DNA from: Nocardioides pini
GTDB lineage: Bacteria > Actinomycetota > Actinomycetes > Propionibacteriales > Nocardioidaceae
NCBI RefSeq assembly: GCF_026712185.1
Contig: NZ_JAPPUX010000004.1
Span: forward strand, 248,001 to 312,000
Reading direction: 5' to 3'
Length of the DNA: 64,000 nucleotides
Positions within the stretch are counted from its first letter, which is position 1; each line of letters starts with the position of its first letter. The position numbers and the translations under genes were made by a program. Positions 50,456 through 59,872 of this stretch are shown in pieces. The notes beneath the pieces are model-generated. The model searched no databases. It saw nothing but the letters and a program-made list of their open reading frames with translations, and had not been told where the DNA came from.

Positions 50456-50662
50456 TCAGGCGGACTCGATCACCGGCCCGGAGACGGGCTCGACCAGCCT
50501 CAACGGCGGCACCAGGCCGCCCGAGGCCAGGACGTCGAGGGCCGCCATCTCGTCGTCGTCGATGGTCAGCTCGGGTGGTGGGCCGAGGAGCACCGTCACC
50601 ACGCAGTCGTGGCAGTGCAGCCCGCGCACCACGCAGGTGTCGCAGTCGATCCGTGTCGTCAT
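50456..50662 (-). CDS. Small Cys-rich conserved protein
   Basis: A 68-residue protein with IDCDTCVVRGLHCHDCVV, a CxxC-(x7)-CxxC arrangement likely to bind zinc or a cluster, followed by an acidic stretch (ELTIDDDEMAALDVLASGG). Small proteins of this type are conserved in actinobacteria at this locus; function unknown. The start is uncertain: ATG 50662, or 18 codons further upstream at 50716. Confidence 0.65.
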   Translation of the reverse strand: MTTRIDCDTCVVRGLHCHDCVVTVLLGPPPELTIDDDEMAALDVLASGGLVPPLRLVEPVSGPVIESA

Positions 50663-50728
50663 GTCCCGAACGGTGACAGGGACCACCGACAACGGCTTCC
50701 GCGGCGTGTCGCCCACCGGCGTGCCCGA

Positions 50729-51970
50729 CTAACCAGCGATCACACCGAGCAGCGCCGCGACAGGAACGCCCCTCGCTCCCCCGCGTGCGACATCTCGCAC
50801 CACCGCCTGGTCGTCCGAGACCACGACCACCACGCGACCCCGGGGCTCGGCGTCCACCAGCTGGCGGATGACGTCGTCGGCGATGACGCCCGCGGGGCTG
50901 AACACCACCCGGACCCCGCGAGGCGCCGGCATCGCCGTACGCACCGTGGACTCCGCCGCGTCGAACACCACGGTCGTCTCCGCCCCGGTCCGGGCGACCA
51001 GCGGGCCGAGCGCAGCGACCAGGCGGCTCCGCTGGGCCTCGAGGCTCGCGGTCGGCCACCGCTGCTTGGTGACGTTGTAGCCGTCGATGACGAGCCGCGC
51101 GCGTGGCAGCGCCAGGGTCTGCTCGAGCAACGCCGGTGTGGCCGGTGCGCTGGAGGAAGGGGCGGCGTCGACGCCGGCCAGGGATGCCTCGACGGCGTCT
51201 CCGGGAGCGCCGCTGACGGCCGGCAGCGCGAGCTCGCGGCGCAGCCCCGTCGCGGCGTCGACGACGGCGTCGAGCAGGAGCCGCGCGCGGATGCTCGCGG
51301 CGTCGCGGTCGGACCTCACCTCCCGGCGGCTGGCCGCGAGGCCGGCCTCGGCCTCCTCGAGCTGGGCGCGCAGGCGCCGTACGTCCGCCTCCGCGGTGCG
51401 GGTGGCGACCTCGGCCGCCGCGACGGCCTCGTCCCGGGCGGCGTCGGCGGCATCGCGCGCCTCCTCGGCCGCACGCAGCACGCCCCGCGCCTCGCCGAGC
51501 CGCTGGCGCAGCACCTTGTGGTCGGCCCTCGCGCGTTCGAGCTCCTCCCTGTGCTGGGCGCGCACGGCGCTGAGCTCGGCCTGGAGGGCGGCGACCTGCG
51601 CGGTCAGGCGCGCCTGCTCGGCGTGCGACTGCTCGTCGCGCGCCTGGTCCTGCTCGAGCGACCCGGCGACCTCGGACACGACGCGCTCCCACCCGTCGGC
51701 CCTGACCAGCCAGGCGCGGGCGGCGGTGTCGAGGGGGTCGTCGGCAGCGCCGGGCACGGCCGAGACCTGGACCGCCGCGTGCTCGCGGAACTCATCGTGC
51801 TCGAGCGCCGTCCAGATGGCAGCACCACCGAGCCGGGCGCGGCGGGCCGGCGCGAAGGCTGCGACCTTGCGCAACGCCGGTGGCACCGGGGTGATCGACG
51901 GGAGGACCGCCGAGACCAGGGCGACCACCCGCAGGCGCAGCCGCTCCGGGAGTGGAGCCGGGTCGGTCAC
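50729..51970 (-). CDS. NYN-domain (YacP-like) putative RNA nuclease with long coiled coil
   Basis: A 413-residue protein: an N-terminal region of about 110 residues, an Ala/Glu/Arg-rich coiled coil (about 110-235), a linker, then a YacP-type NYN/PIN-like nuclease domain beginning RLVIDGYNVTKQ (about 293). Acidic residues expected for metal binding are seen in VVFDAAES, VIADDVIRQLV and VVVSDDQAV. In Bacillus YacP/Rae1 cleaves mRNA on the ribosome. Here it sits between a zinc-ribbon gene and the Cys-rich gene, all on the minus strand. RNA cleavage is inferred from the fold. Confidence 0.85.
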   Translation of the reverse strand: MTDPAPLPERLRLRVVALVSAVLPSITPVPPALRKVAAFAPARRARLGGAAIWTALEHDEFREHAAVQVSAVPGAADDPLDTAARAWLVRADGWERVVSEVAGSLEQDQARDEQSHAEQARLTAQVAALQAELSAVRAQHREELERARADHKVLRQRLGEARGVLRAAEEARDAADAARDEAVAAAEVATRTAEADVRRLRAQLEEAEAGLAASRREVRSDRDAASIRARLLLDAVVDAATGLRRELALPAVSGAPGDAVEASLAGVDAAPSSSAPATPALLEQTLALPRARLVIDGYNVTKQRWPTASLEAQRSRLVAALGPLVARTGAETTVVFDAAESTVRTAMPAPRGVRVVFSPAGVIADDVIRQLVDAEPRGRVVVVVSDDQAVVRDVARGGARGVPVAALLGVIAG

Positions 51971-51980
51971 GGACGTCCCG

Positions 51981-52259
51981 TCATCCGGCAGCCGGGTCGG
52001 CGGAGGTGTCGGCCGACGCGCGGTCGACGACCTCGATGGCGTCGCTGCGGCCGCACCAGCGGCAGGCGACCGACTCGATCTCCTCGGAGCGGACCGTCTC
52101 CTCCTCGACCTGGTGGTCGCCGGCGAGGTCGAAGTGCCAGTACTCCGTGGTGCGACGGGTGCGGGTGACGTCGAAGCGGGTGAGGTTGCCGCAGCCGCCG
52201 CAGCGCAGGCGCCGCGCACCGTCGCCGGGAACGCGGAGGTCGCTGGTCTGGTCGGGCAC
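51981..52259 (-). CDS. Zinc-ribbon protein, conserved hypothetical
   Basis: A 92-residue protein with two Cys pairs, CGGCG (20-24) and CRWCG (66-70), forming a probable zinc ribbon around a central TTEYWHFDLAGDHQVEEE strand region. Found next to the NYN-domain gene (10 nt apart), suggesting an operon. GTG 52259 has GAGGAG 6 nt upstream. Function unknown. Confidence 0.77.
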   Translation of the reverse strand: MPDQTSDLRVPGDGARRLRCGGCGNLTRFDVTRTRRTTEYWHFDLAGDHQVEEETVRSEEIESVACRWCGRSDAIEVVDRASADTSADPAAG

Positions 52260-52348
52260 GGGATCTCCTCGGGTCGTCGATCGCTTCGGTGGGTCGGGCG
52301 CGGTCAGCGTAGTCCGCGCGCCGCGGCCCCGATGTCGGATCCCACGTC

Positions 52349-52354
52349 TAGCGT
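52349..52354 (+). promoter_or_regulatory. Leaderless -10 element for the exonuclease/UvrC-like gene
   Basis: TAGCGT, then 7 nt, then ATG 52362. Confidence 0.6.
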
Positions 52355-52361
52355 CGTCGAC

Positions 52362-54152
52362 ATGAGCACCACCGCCCACCGTCCGACTCGCGAGAGGTCC
52401 CGCTGGGAGGCCCAGCGCAGCTTCGACGAGCTGGGGCGGCCGTTGCGGGACCTCACCTTCTGCGTGGTCGACCTCGAGACCACGGGCGGCTCGGCCGAGG
52501 CCGGGTCGATGATCACGGAGATCGGCGCGGTCAAGGTGCGGGGCGGCGAGGTGCTCGGCGAGTTTCAGACACTGGTCAACCCCCACACCGAGATCCCCGC
52601 GTTCATCGCCGTGCTGACCGGCATCAGCAACTCGATGGTCCACGACGCACCCCCCATCGAGGCCGCGCTGCCGGCGTTCCTGGACTTCGCGGCCGGGTGC
52701 GTCCTCGTCGCGCACAACGCGCCGTTCGACGTCGGGTTCCTTCAGCACTTCGCGCGCCGGCAGGGACGCCCCTGGCCGAAGTTCGAGGTGCTCGACACGG
52801 CCAAGCTCGCCCGACGCGTGATCACCCGCGACGACGCCCCCAACTGCAAGCTGTCGTCGCTGGCCAAGCTGTTCGGCTCGACGACGACGCCCAACCACCG
52901 TGCGCTCTCCGACGCGCGGGCCACGGTCGACGTGCTGCACGGCCTGATGGAACGGCTCGGCGGGCTCGGGGTACACACCCTTGAGGAGCTCCAGACCTTC
53001 TCGTCCCGGGTCAGCACGGCCCAGCGCCGCAAGCGCCACCTGGCCGAGGGTCTGCCCCACTCCCCCGGCGTCTACCTCTTCCGCGACGACCGCTCGCGCG
53101 TCCTATACGTCGGGACGTCCAAGGACCTCCGCACCCGGGTCCGCACCTACTTCACGTCGTCGGAGACCCGCACCAGGATCGGCGAGATGGTCGGCCTCGC
53201 CGAGTCGGTCACGGGCATCGAGTGCGCCACCGCGCTCGAGGCCGAGGTGCGCGAGCTGCGGCTGATCGCCGAGCACAAGCCGAAGTACAACCGCCGGTCG
53301 CGGTTCCCTGAGAAGGTCCACTTCCTCAAGCTCACCCGTGAGGCCTGGCCACGGCTGTCCCTGGTGCGGAAGGTCCTCGACGACGACGCCGACTACCTCG
53401 GCCCGTTCTCCTCGAAGAAGACGGCCGAGAAGTGCCTGGCCGCCCTGCACGAGACGTTCCCGGTCCGGCAGTGCAGCGGGCGGCTGCCGCTGGCCCCCTC
53501 GCGTTCGGCGTGCGTCCTGGCCGAGATGGGACGGTGCCTGTCCCCCTGCGACGGCTCCACCGATGCCTCGACCTATGCCGCGATCGTCCGTCAGCTGCGC
53601 GACACGCTGGTGCGAAGCCCCCACGAGGTGGTCGAGGCGATCAACCGGCGCATGAGCGCGCTGGCCGAGCGGGAGCGGTTCGAGGAGGCCGGCATCCACC
53701 GCGACCGGCTCGCCACGTTCGTCCGCGCCGCCGCTCGCACCCAGCGCCTGTCGGCCCTGACCCGCTGCCCCGAGGTCGTCGCCGCACGCCGGGAGGACAC
53801 CGGCCGCTGGTCGGTGCACGTCGTACGCCACGGGCGGCTCGCTGCGGCCGGACTGATCCCGCCGGGCGCCGACGCCCACCAGTACGTCCGCGAGCTGACA
53901 GCCAGCGCCGAGACCGTCAGCGACGCCCCCGGACCGGTGCCGGCCGCGACGGCCGAGGAGACCGAGAAGATCCTGCGCTGGCTCGAGTCACCGGGCGTGC
54001 GCCTCGTCGACGTCGACGGCGAGTGGGTGTGTCCGCTCGGTGGCGCGGCGCGTCACCTCGCGATCTACGACGCCGCCAACCAGTCGCGGTTGTCGCTGGT
54101 CCCGTTCGACGAGCAGCGCCTTCCGTCGCCGGTGCACCAGCCGGTGCGCTGA
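52362..54152 (+). CDS. DnaQ-like 3'-5' exonuclease fused to UvrC-like GIY-YIG domain
   Basis: A 596-residue fusion. Residues about 30-200 form a DEDDh exonuclease (CVVDLETTGG with the first Asp/Glu, VAHNAPFDVGFL, HRALSDARATVDVL). Residues about 236-320 form a GIY-YIG nuclease (SPGVYLFRDDRSRVLYVGTSKDLRTRV, EAEVRELRLIAEHKPKYN) followed by UvrC-like sequence (SACVLAEMGRCLSPCDG) and a UVR-like motif. It lacks the UvrC C-terminal nuclease. The same architecture occurs in Rv2191 at the same locus. A role in DNA repair is likely; substrate not established. Confidence 0.9.
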   Translation: MSTTAHRPTRERSRWEAQRSFDELGRPLRDLTFCVVDLETTGGSAEAGSMITEIGAVKVRGGEVLGEFQTLVNPHTEIPAFIAVLTGISNSMVHDAPPIEAALPAFLDFAAGCVLVAHNAPFDVGFLQHFARRQGRPWPKFEVLDTAKLARRVITRDDAPNCKLSSLAKLFGSTTTPNHRALSDARATVDVLHGLMERLGGLGVHTLEELQTFSSRVSTAQRRKRHLAEGLPHSPGVYLFRDDRSRVLYVGTSKDLRTRVRTYFTSSETRTRIGEMVGLAESVTGIECATALEAEVRELRLIAEHKPKYNRRSRFPEKVHFLKLTREAWPRLSLVRKVLDDDADYLGPFSSKKTAEKCLAALHETFPVRQCSGRLPLAPSRSACVLAEMGRCLSPCDGSTDASTYAAIVRQLRDTLVRSPHEVVEAINRRMSALAERERFEEAGIHRDRLATFVRAAARTQRLSALTRCPEVVAARREDTGRWSVHVVRHGRLAAAGLIPPGADAHQYVRELTASAETVSDAPGPVPAATAEETEKILRWLESPGVRLVDVDGEWVCPLGGAARHLAIYDAANQSRLSLVPFDEQRLPSPVHQPVR

Positions 54153-54154
54153 TC

Positions 54155-54433
54155 TCAGTCGAGGCCGATGCTGAACGCCGACTCGAGGTCGTGCCTGGAG
54201 TAGGTGCGGAAGGCGATGTGGGTCTCGGTCTCGGTGACCCCCTCGACCTTGTTGAGCCGGTCCGCGACGACGGACGCGACGTCCTCGTGCTCCCGCACCC
54301 GCACGAGCGCGATGAGGTCGATGGTGCCGGTCACCGAGTAGACCTCGCTGACGCCGTCGAGCGACGCGATCTCCTCCGCGACCTCGGGGATGCGGGCGAC
54401 GTCGGCCTTCACGAAGACGATGGCGGTGATCAT
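54155..54433 (-). CDS. Stand-alone Lrp/AsnC ligand-binding domain protein
   Basis: A 92-residue protein consisting only of the RAM (Lrp/AsnC effector-binding) domain: AIVFVKADVARIPEVAEEIASLDGVSEVYSVTGTIDLIALVRV and EGVTETETHIAFRTYS. There is no DNA-binding part. Such proteins form oligomers that bind amino acids. The ATG follows TACCGT by 6 nt. It is convergent with the exonuclease gene (2 nt apart). Confidence 0.9.
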   Translation of the reverse strand: MITAIVFVKADVARIPEVAEEIASLDGVSEVYSVTGTIDLIALVRVREHEDVASVVADRLNKVEGVTETETHIAFRTYSRHDLESAFSIGLD

Positions 54434-54439
54434 GGGGTC

Positions 54440-54445
54440 ACGGTA
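54440..54445 (-). promoter_or_regulatory. Leaderless -10 element for the Lrp-domain gene
   Basis: TACCGT on the minus strand, 6 nt before ATG 54433. Confidence 0.6.
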
Positions 54446-54586
54446 TCGCTGCCCAACCGGACGTTTCACCGATCGGTCGGACCCACTAGTCCTTTGTGAC
54501 TACCGGCAGGCCATTTCTCGTCCAAGGTGGCGAGCGCGGTCCTAGCGTGTGGCGGTCTGCCACTGCCCGACGAGGGGAACTTCGGG

Positions 54587-57500
54587 ATGTCTCGCACCAC
54601 GCACCGCACCGCACTACGACTGCGCATTGCTGCCGCACTGACCTTGGGCCTGGTAGCCACCACGTTCGGGGTGCAGGCTCCGGCGTCCTCCGTGCCCCCG
54701 GAGATCCCGACGGGGCTGGCGGTCAACCAGCCGGACAGCACCACCACCATTCTGTCGTGGGAGCACGTCCCGAACGCGACTCGTTACTCCGTCACGGTCA
54801 ACGGCGCGACGGCCAGCACCGTGAACAACTCCTACGTGCCTCCGCAGGCAATTCCGGAGGGCACGATCGACTGGTCGGTCACTGCCTACACCGGCACCGA
54901 AGCGGGTGGCACGGCCACGAACTCGTTCTCAAGCACGCGCCTGGCGGCGCCCGTGCTGGCAAGTCCCGCCTCGAACGCGGTGTTGGCCCAACCCACCAAC
55001 CCACCGCTCCTGAGCTGGGCTCCCTCGGCTGGCGCGACCTCCTACAAGGTCGAGGTGGACGGCGACTCGGACTTCGTCGGTGCGTCTACGTACACCACCG
55101 AGAACACCAGTCTTGTCGTGCCTGTGTCACTGGGTGACGGGGACTGGTACTGGCGCGTGACGGCCAGCAAGGGCAGTGGCCTGAACTCCCCGCTCAGCGA
55201 GGAGCGCCGCTTCGTGGTCTCCCCGCTCTCGGCGCCCGCGATCGTCTCGCCGCCCGACGACTCCACGCAGACCCTTCAGGACGTGGTGCTCGACTGGACC
55301 CCGGTTGCGGGTGCCGTCTCCTACGACGTGCAGGTCTCCACCGAGGCGGACTTCAGCCAGGGAGCTGCCCTCACCGACAGCCAGACCGGGATACTCGGCA
55401 CGCGCTACTCCCCGAACGTCACCTACGACAACAAGAGCTACTTCTGGCGTGTGCGGGCGACCGACATGTCGGGTCAGGCCACCCCGTGGACGGCCGCGCG
55501 GTTCAGCTTCACTCGCAACTGGCCGGACCGTCCGACGGCGGTCTACCCAGCTGCCGCCGGGGCCGAGGAGGTGCCGGCGCCGCTGTACTTCCAGTGGACG
55601 CCGATCAAGCACGCTTCGGAGTACGAGTTCCAGCTGGGGACCCAGGCCAACTTCACCGTCGGAACGTTCGAGAGCTGCCGGATCGCCGGAACGACTTTCA
55701 CGCCGGGCATGTTCGCTGTCAACACGACGGGAATCCTCGCTCCGCCGCGCAACAACGAGGACTGCATCCCGCAGGCGGGGGAGATCAACTACTGGCGTGT
55801 CCGCGGCCTCGACCGACCCTTCACGAAGTCTGGAGACATCCCGGGCATCCAGGGCCTCTTCTCCGAGACGGAGTCGTTCACCTACATGCCGCTCAGCGTG
55901 ACCAACATGTCGCCCCGGCTTGGTGCCACCGTCGACGTGCCGACTCTGCGGTGGGACACCGCCGTCGGCGCCGAGGCGTACGAGGTGTCCATCCTCAAGG
56001 CGAACGGTTCGCAGGTCGTGAAGACAGAGACTTCGGCGACCAGCTACACGCTCGACGGCGTTTCTCGCTTGGACCCGGCGGATGGTCCGTTCACGTGGCG
56101 CATCACTGCGCTGGGCGCAGACCGAAGTCGGTCGGTGACCTACAGCAACACGTTCAACGTTTCGGGTAACGACCCCTCGAGTGCTCAGGCACCCCTGACG
56201 CCACTGACGCCGACGTCTTCGACGACCGGCATCATGACCGCTCCGTCCTTGACCTGGGCGCCGCTTGCGGGCGCGCACCACTACGCCGTTCGCGTGGGCA
56301 ACGCAACCGACGGATCTCAAGTCTGGTTCGGGCACGGGTCCGACGACCTCTTCGGGCAGTCAGTGCCGTACCCGGCGATGACTGACACCTCGAAGCGGCT
56401 GCTCCTGCCGGGGTCCTACGACTGGCAGGTGACTGCCTACGACAAGGACAACGTAGCAATTGGGACTGGTACCGAGGGTAGGTTCACGGTGGAGGAGATC
56501 AGGTCGACCACCGGGCATGCCCTGGCCCAGGACGGTCAGCAGCTCGACGTCAACTACTCCGGCACGCGGAACCCGTGCACTCCCACCACGGGTAGCTGTG
56601 TCGTGCCGAGCACGCCGGTCCTCCGTTGGGCGCCCGACCCTCGCGCCTCGTACTACATGGTCTACGTCGCGAGCGACCCGAGCTTCACCAACCTGCTGGA
56701 GCCGAGCAACGCTGTGCCGGCGACTCGGAACACGATGTACGCGCCGGCGCTCGACAATCGCGCGCACACATATCCGGACAGCCAAGCCGGTCAGTCCTAC
56801 TACTGGCACATTCGTCCGTGCCGCACCGCCCTGAATTGCGGCCCTGACCCGGTGTCACAGACCGACGTCGCCCACGGCACATTCAAGAAGCGGTCGCCGG
56901 ACGTTCAAGGCCTCCAGAACACGACCGGCTCAGGCACAGAGATCACCTTTTCCTGGACCGACTACTGGTCCTCCAACCAGGAGCAGCCGTGGGCCCAGAC
57001 CGGCGAGGTCCCCAACCAGTCTGCGAAGCAGTACCGCATCGAAGTGGACGACGACGCCTCGTTCGCCGGCACGCTGGTCGACAGTGCGCTGGTGGATCAG
57101 ACCACCTACACGGCCTCCAAGAAGCTCTACCCGGAGGGCACGCTCTACTGGCGGGTGCAAGCAGTCGACTCTGACGACAACGGACTCGCGTGGTCCAGCA
57201 CGGGAACGCCGGGCGCGTATCACTCCTTCACCAAGCAGAGTCCGCAGGTCAATCTCACGTCGCCAATCAGCAACGCACAGGTTGCCGGAACTACCCCGTT
57301 CCGATGGGCACCCCAGGCATTCGCCAAGTCGTACGACATTGAGTTGTACGCGAACGACGACGCAACGTTCTCGTCGGCGAACAAGCTGAGCTTTGCTTCT
57401 GCTACCGGCCTGCGCAACGCCGCGTTCGTGCCAACACAGACGCTGCCTGTGTCCGACCAGTACTACCTGTGGCGTATCCGCAGGACCGACTCTGACGGCA

Positions 57501-59212
57501 ACAAGGGTCCGTGGTCAGTGGCCGGCCGCTTCCGCGTGGCCGCTGGCGCCCTGAACCTGCTCGCTCCTGCGCCCGGAGGCTCGACACCACCGAATGGCGC
57601 CGTGCTCCAGTGGGGCCGCGTCAGCGGTGCCGCGAGCTACTCCGTCATGCTCACACCGCCGAGCGGGTCGAGCCAGAGCTTCTCAACCTCCGCCAGCGCG
57701 TACGCTCCACTCACCAACTTAGTCAGCGGCACGTACCAGTGGACGATTACTGCGAAGGACGCTAGCGGCAACCCCATCGGAAGCGCCTCCTCGTCGTTCG
57801 TTGTGAACAACCAGCTGCAGGCGTCGCTCAAGCCCGTCATCGAGACTCCGGAGGGCACCGGTCTCGGCAAAACTCTGCGCGTGGCCGCGCCGGCCTGGTC
57901 GCCCGGCGGCGTGAGCGTCACCACGACCTACCAGTGGCTGCGCGACGGATCCTCGATCAGTGGAGCGACCGGCACCTCCTACACGTTGGTCAACGCTGAC
58001 TTCGGGAAGTCCATCACCGTCAAGGCGACTGGCAAGGCACCTGGCTACATCGACGGCATCAGCACGAGCCTGCCGATCTCACCGACATCCGGAGACGCCA
58101 TCGCGAACGTGACGGCACCCACCATCACGGGCAGCCCGGTCGCCGTCGGCAGCCGCCTGACTGGCAACCGCGGGACGTGGCCCACGTCGTACGGCACGCT
58201 GTCCTACACCTATGCATGGCTGAGGGATGGTGCGCCGATCCCGGACCAGACGACGACGACCTACACGCCAACGGCTGCAGACGTGGGGACCGACATCATT
58301 TTCCGCGTCACGGCTTCCGCATCGGGCTACACGAATGGCGTGGCGCAGTCCAACCCCGTTCGAGTGGAGACTCTCTCCGCGGTGACGGGACCGCAGGTAT
58401 CCGCTCCGTCTGGCACCGGTATCGGCGCTGGGCTCGTCGGCCAGAGCCCGGTCTGGAACCAGCCCGACGTCACGACCACCTATCAGTGGTTGCGCAACGG
58501 CTCGGCGATTACCGGGGCGACGACCTTGGCCTACAACCTGACCGTCACCGACCTGGGCAAGGAGATCAGCCTCCGGGCGTCAGGTCAGAAGTCCGGCTTC
58601 CAGGACAGCATCACGGTCAGCAACGCAGTCGTCGCAACAGCAGGAGGCGCGCTGCAAGCCACCGTCCAACCCACGATCACAGGCACCGCCGCCTCCGGCA
58701 GCAGCGTGAGGGTTGAGCCGGGCACGTGGTCGCAGCCGTCGCCGACCTTCAAGTATCAGTGGCTGCGCAACGGGGTCCCGATCCCGAGCGCCACCAGTTC
58801 GACTTACCGGCTAACGACAGACGACGCCGGGACGAACGTGGGCGTCACAGTCCTCGCGTCCAAGACAGGCTTCAGCGACGGCTCGGCGAACGCCGCTGCG
58901 GTGGCGGTCGCCCGACTGAAGTCGACCACTGCCGGTGCTCTCAAGGCATCCCGCATCAAGGTGGGATCGCGCGCCAAGCTGAACATCACGGTCGCGGTCA
59001 GCGGGCTCAGCACCCCGATCGGGGTTGTCCAGGTGCTCGACAAGGGCAAGAAGATCGCTCAGTTCACCATGGCGCCGGTGCACAAGGGCAAGAAGACCCT
59101 CAAGCTGAAGAAGCTGCCCAAGGGCAAGCACAAGCTCCAGGTGGTCTACCTCGGCAACGCCCAGACCTTCGGGTCGAAGTCCAAGCGGATCATCCTCTAC
59201 GTCGTGAAGTAG
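54587..59212 (+). CDS. Giant secreted FN3/Ig-like repeat surface protein
   Basis: A 1541-residue exported protein (signal peptide about 1-35). Residues about 40-1080 hold a series of fibronectin type III-like repeats, each with a W-P/A-GA-xY core and a (Y/D)WRVTA strand. From about 1090 come four repeats of about 90 residues marked by (Y)(Q/A)WLR(D/N)G (about 1115, 1209, 1298, 1390), common in actinobacterial surface proteins. The last 95 residues are an Ig-like domain with Lys-rich strands, ending RIILYVVK. No LPxTG or anchor is seen, so it may be released or bound non-covalently. ATG 54587 has GAGGGG upstream. Adhesion or matrix formation is inferred. Confidence 0.85.
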   Translation: MSRTTHRTALRLRIAAALTLGLVATTFGVQAPASSVPPEIPTGLAVNQPDSTTTILSWEHVPNATRYSVTVNGATASTVNNSYVPPQAIPEGTIDWSVTAYTGTEAGGTATNSFSSTRLAAPVLASPASNAVLAQPTNPPLLSWAPSAGATSYKVEVDGDSDFVGASTYTTENTSLVVPVSLGDGDWYWRVTASKGSGLNSPLSEERRFVVSPLSAPAIVSPPDDSTQTLQDVVLDWTPVAGAVSYDVQVSTEADFSQGAALTDSQTGILGTRYSPNVTYDNKSYFWRVRATDMSGQATPWTAARFSFTRNWPDRPTAVYPAAAGAEEVPAPLYFQWTPIKHASEYEFQLGTQANFTVGTFESCRIAGTTFTPGMFAVNTTGILAPPRNNEDCIPQAGEINYWRVRGLDRPFTKSGDIPGIQGLFSETESFTYMPLSVTNMSPRLGATVDVPTLRWDTAVGAEAYEVSILKANGSQVVKTETSATSYTLDGVSRLDPADGPFTWRITALGADRSRSVTYSNTFNVSGNDPSSAQAPLTPLTPTSSTTGIMTAPSLTWAPLAGAHHYAVRVGNATDGSQVWFGHGSDDLFGQSVPYPAMTDTSKRLLLPGSYDWQVTAYDKDNVAIGTGTEGRFTVEEIRSTTGHALAQDGQQLDVNYSGTRNPCTPTTGSCVVPSTPVLRWAPDPRASYYMVYVASDPSFTNLLEPSNAVPATRNTMYAPALDNRAHTYPDSQAGQSYYWHIRPCRTALNCGPDPVSQTDVAHGTFKKRSPDVQGLQNTTGSGTEITFSWTDYWSSNQEQPWAQTGEVPNQSAKQYRIEVDDDASFAGTLVDSALVDQTTYTASKKLYPEGTLYWRVQAVDSDDNGLAWSSTGTPGAYHSFTKQSPQVNLTSPISNAQVAGTTPFRWAPQAFAKSYDIELYANDDATFSSANKLSFASATGLRNAAFVPTQTLPVSDQYYLWRIRRTDSDGNKGPWSVAGRFRVAAGALNLLAPAPGGSTPPNGAVLQWGRVSGAASYSVMLTPPSGSSQSFSTSASAYAPLTNLVSGTYQWTITAKDASGNPIGSASSSFVVNNQLQASLKPVIETPEGTGLGKTLRVAAPAWSPGGVSVTTTYQWLRDGSSISGATGTSYTLVNADFGKSITVKATGKAPGYIDGISTSLPISPTSGDAIANVTAPTITGSPVAVGSRLTGNRGTWPTSYGTLSYTYAWLRDGAPIPDQTTTTYTPTAADVGTDIIFRVTASASGYTNGVAQSNPVRVETLSAVTGPQVSAPSGTGIGAGLVGQSPVWNQPDVTTTYQWLRNGSAITGATTLAYNLTVTDLGKEISLRASGQKSGFQDSITVSNAVVATAGGALQATVQPTITGTAASGSSVRVEPGTWSQPSPTFKYQWLRNGVPIPSATSSTYRLTTDDAGTNVGVTVLASKTGFSDGSANAAAVAVARLKSTTAGALKASRIKVGSRAKLNITVAVSGLSTPIGVVQVLDKGKKIAQFTMAPVHKGKKTLKLKKLPKGKHKLQVVYLGNAQTFGSKSKRIILYVVK

Positions 59213-59219
59213 GGGTCCA

Positions 59220-59254
59220 AGGTCACGGCGGGGGCTAGTCTCCCGCCGTGACCT
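59220..59254 (+). terminator. 13-bp perfect inverted repeat overlapping the next promoter and start
   Basis: AGGTCACGGCGGG (59220-59232) pairs with CCCGCCGTGACCT (59242-59254). The 9-nt loop contains the -10 hexamer of the next gene and the right arm contains its GTG start (59248). Confidence 0.6.
59236..59241 (+). promoter_or_regulatory. Leaderless -10 element for the YgjV-like gene
   Basis: TAGTCT, then 6 nt, then GTG 59248; located in the loop of an inverted repeat. Confidence 0.55.
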
Positions 59255-59871
59255 GGCTTGCTGACCACTTGCTCGACATCCTCGGGTGGGGCGGCAGCGC
59301 GCTGCTCGTCTACTCCCTCCTCCAGGCAAGCGTCCTCAGGCTGCGCGTTCTCAACGCGATCGCGTGCGTGATCCTCATCGTGTTCAACGCGGTGCTCGAG
59401 GTCTGGCCCATGGTCGCCATGAACGCCGTGCTCGTCTCGATCAACACCTGGTTCATCGTCCGCCTGCTTCGAGACCGTCACGATGAGTCCGCATTCGAGG
59501 TGCTCGAGGTCGGGCCCGCCGACGAGTACCTGCGCCACACGCTCCGCGTGCACGGGGCTGACATCCTGAAGTTCAACCCGACGTTCGTCCACGACCCCTC
59601 GGACGACCAGGACGCCTTCCTCGTGCAGAAGGGCGACGAGACAGTCGGAGTCGTCCTGCTGCGAGAGACGGGCGAGACAGCCGACGTGCTGCTCGACTAC
59701 GTCACTCCACGCTTCCGGGACTTCTCCCCCGGCGAGTTCGTCTGGCGGAAGAGCGGACTGCTCGCAGAACGCGGCATCAGACGGGTCGTGACACCGCCGG
59801 GAATGGTCGGCGCCTACTACGACCGGCTCGGCTTCCGGCGCGAGGGTGAGTCGTACGTCCTCGAGCTCTGA
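59248..59871 (+). CDS. YgjV-like membrane domain fused to acetyltransferase-like domain
   Basis: A 207-residue protein. The first 75 residues form three membrane helices of the YgjV type (LGWGGSALLVYSLLQASVLRLRVLNAIAC, VLEVWPMVAMNAVLVSINTWFIVRLL). The C-terminal part resembles a GNAT fold (DAFLVQKGDETVGVVLLRE, FVWRKSGLLAERGIRRVVTPPG, AYYDRLGFRREGESYVLEL). Proteins with this pair are known as conserved hypotheticals; function unknown. It is convergent with trpD (1 nt apart). Confidence 0.78.
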   Translation: MTWLADHLLDILGWGGSALLVYSLLQASVLRLRVLNAIACVILIVFNAVLEVWPMVAMNAVLVSINTWFIVRLLRDRHDESAFEVLEVGPADEYLRHTLRVHGADILKFNPTFVHDPSDDQDAFLVQKGDETVGVVLLRETGETADVLLDYVTPRFRDFSPGEFVWRKSGLLAERGIRRVVTPPGMVGAYYDRLGFRREGESYVLEL

Positions 59872-59872
59872 G

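Noticed and set aside
51087-52361. Upstream extension of the exonuclease/UvrC-like frame to 1021 codons.
   Set aside because: The extension is Ser/Arg/Ala-rich and antisense to the NYN and zinc-ribbon genes; ATG 52362 has a -10 at the right distance.
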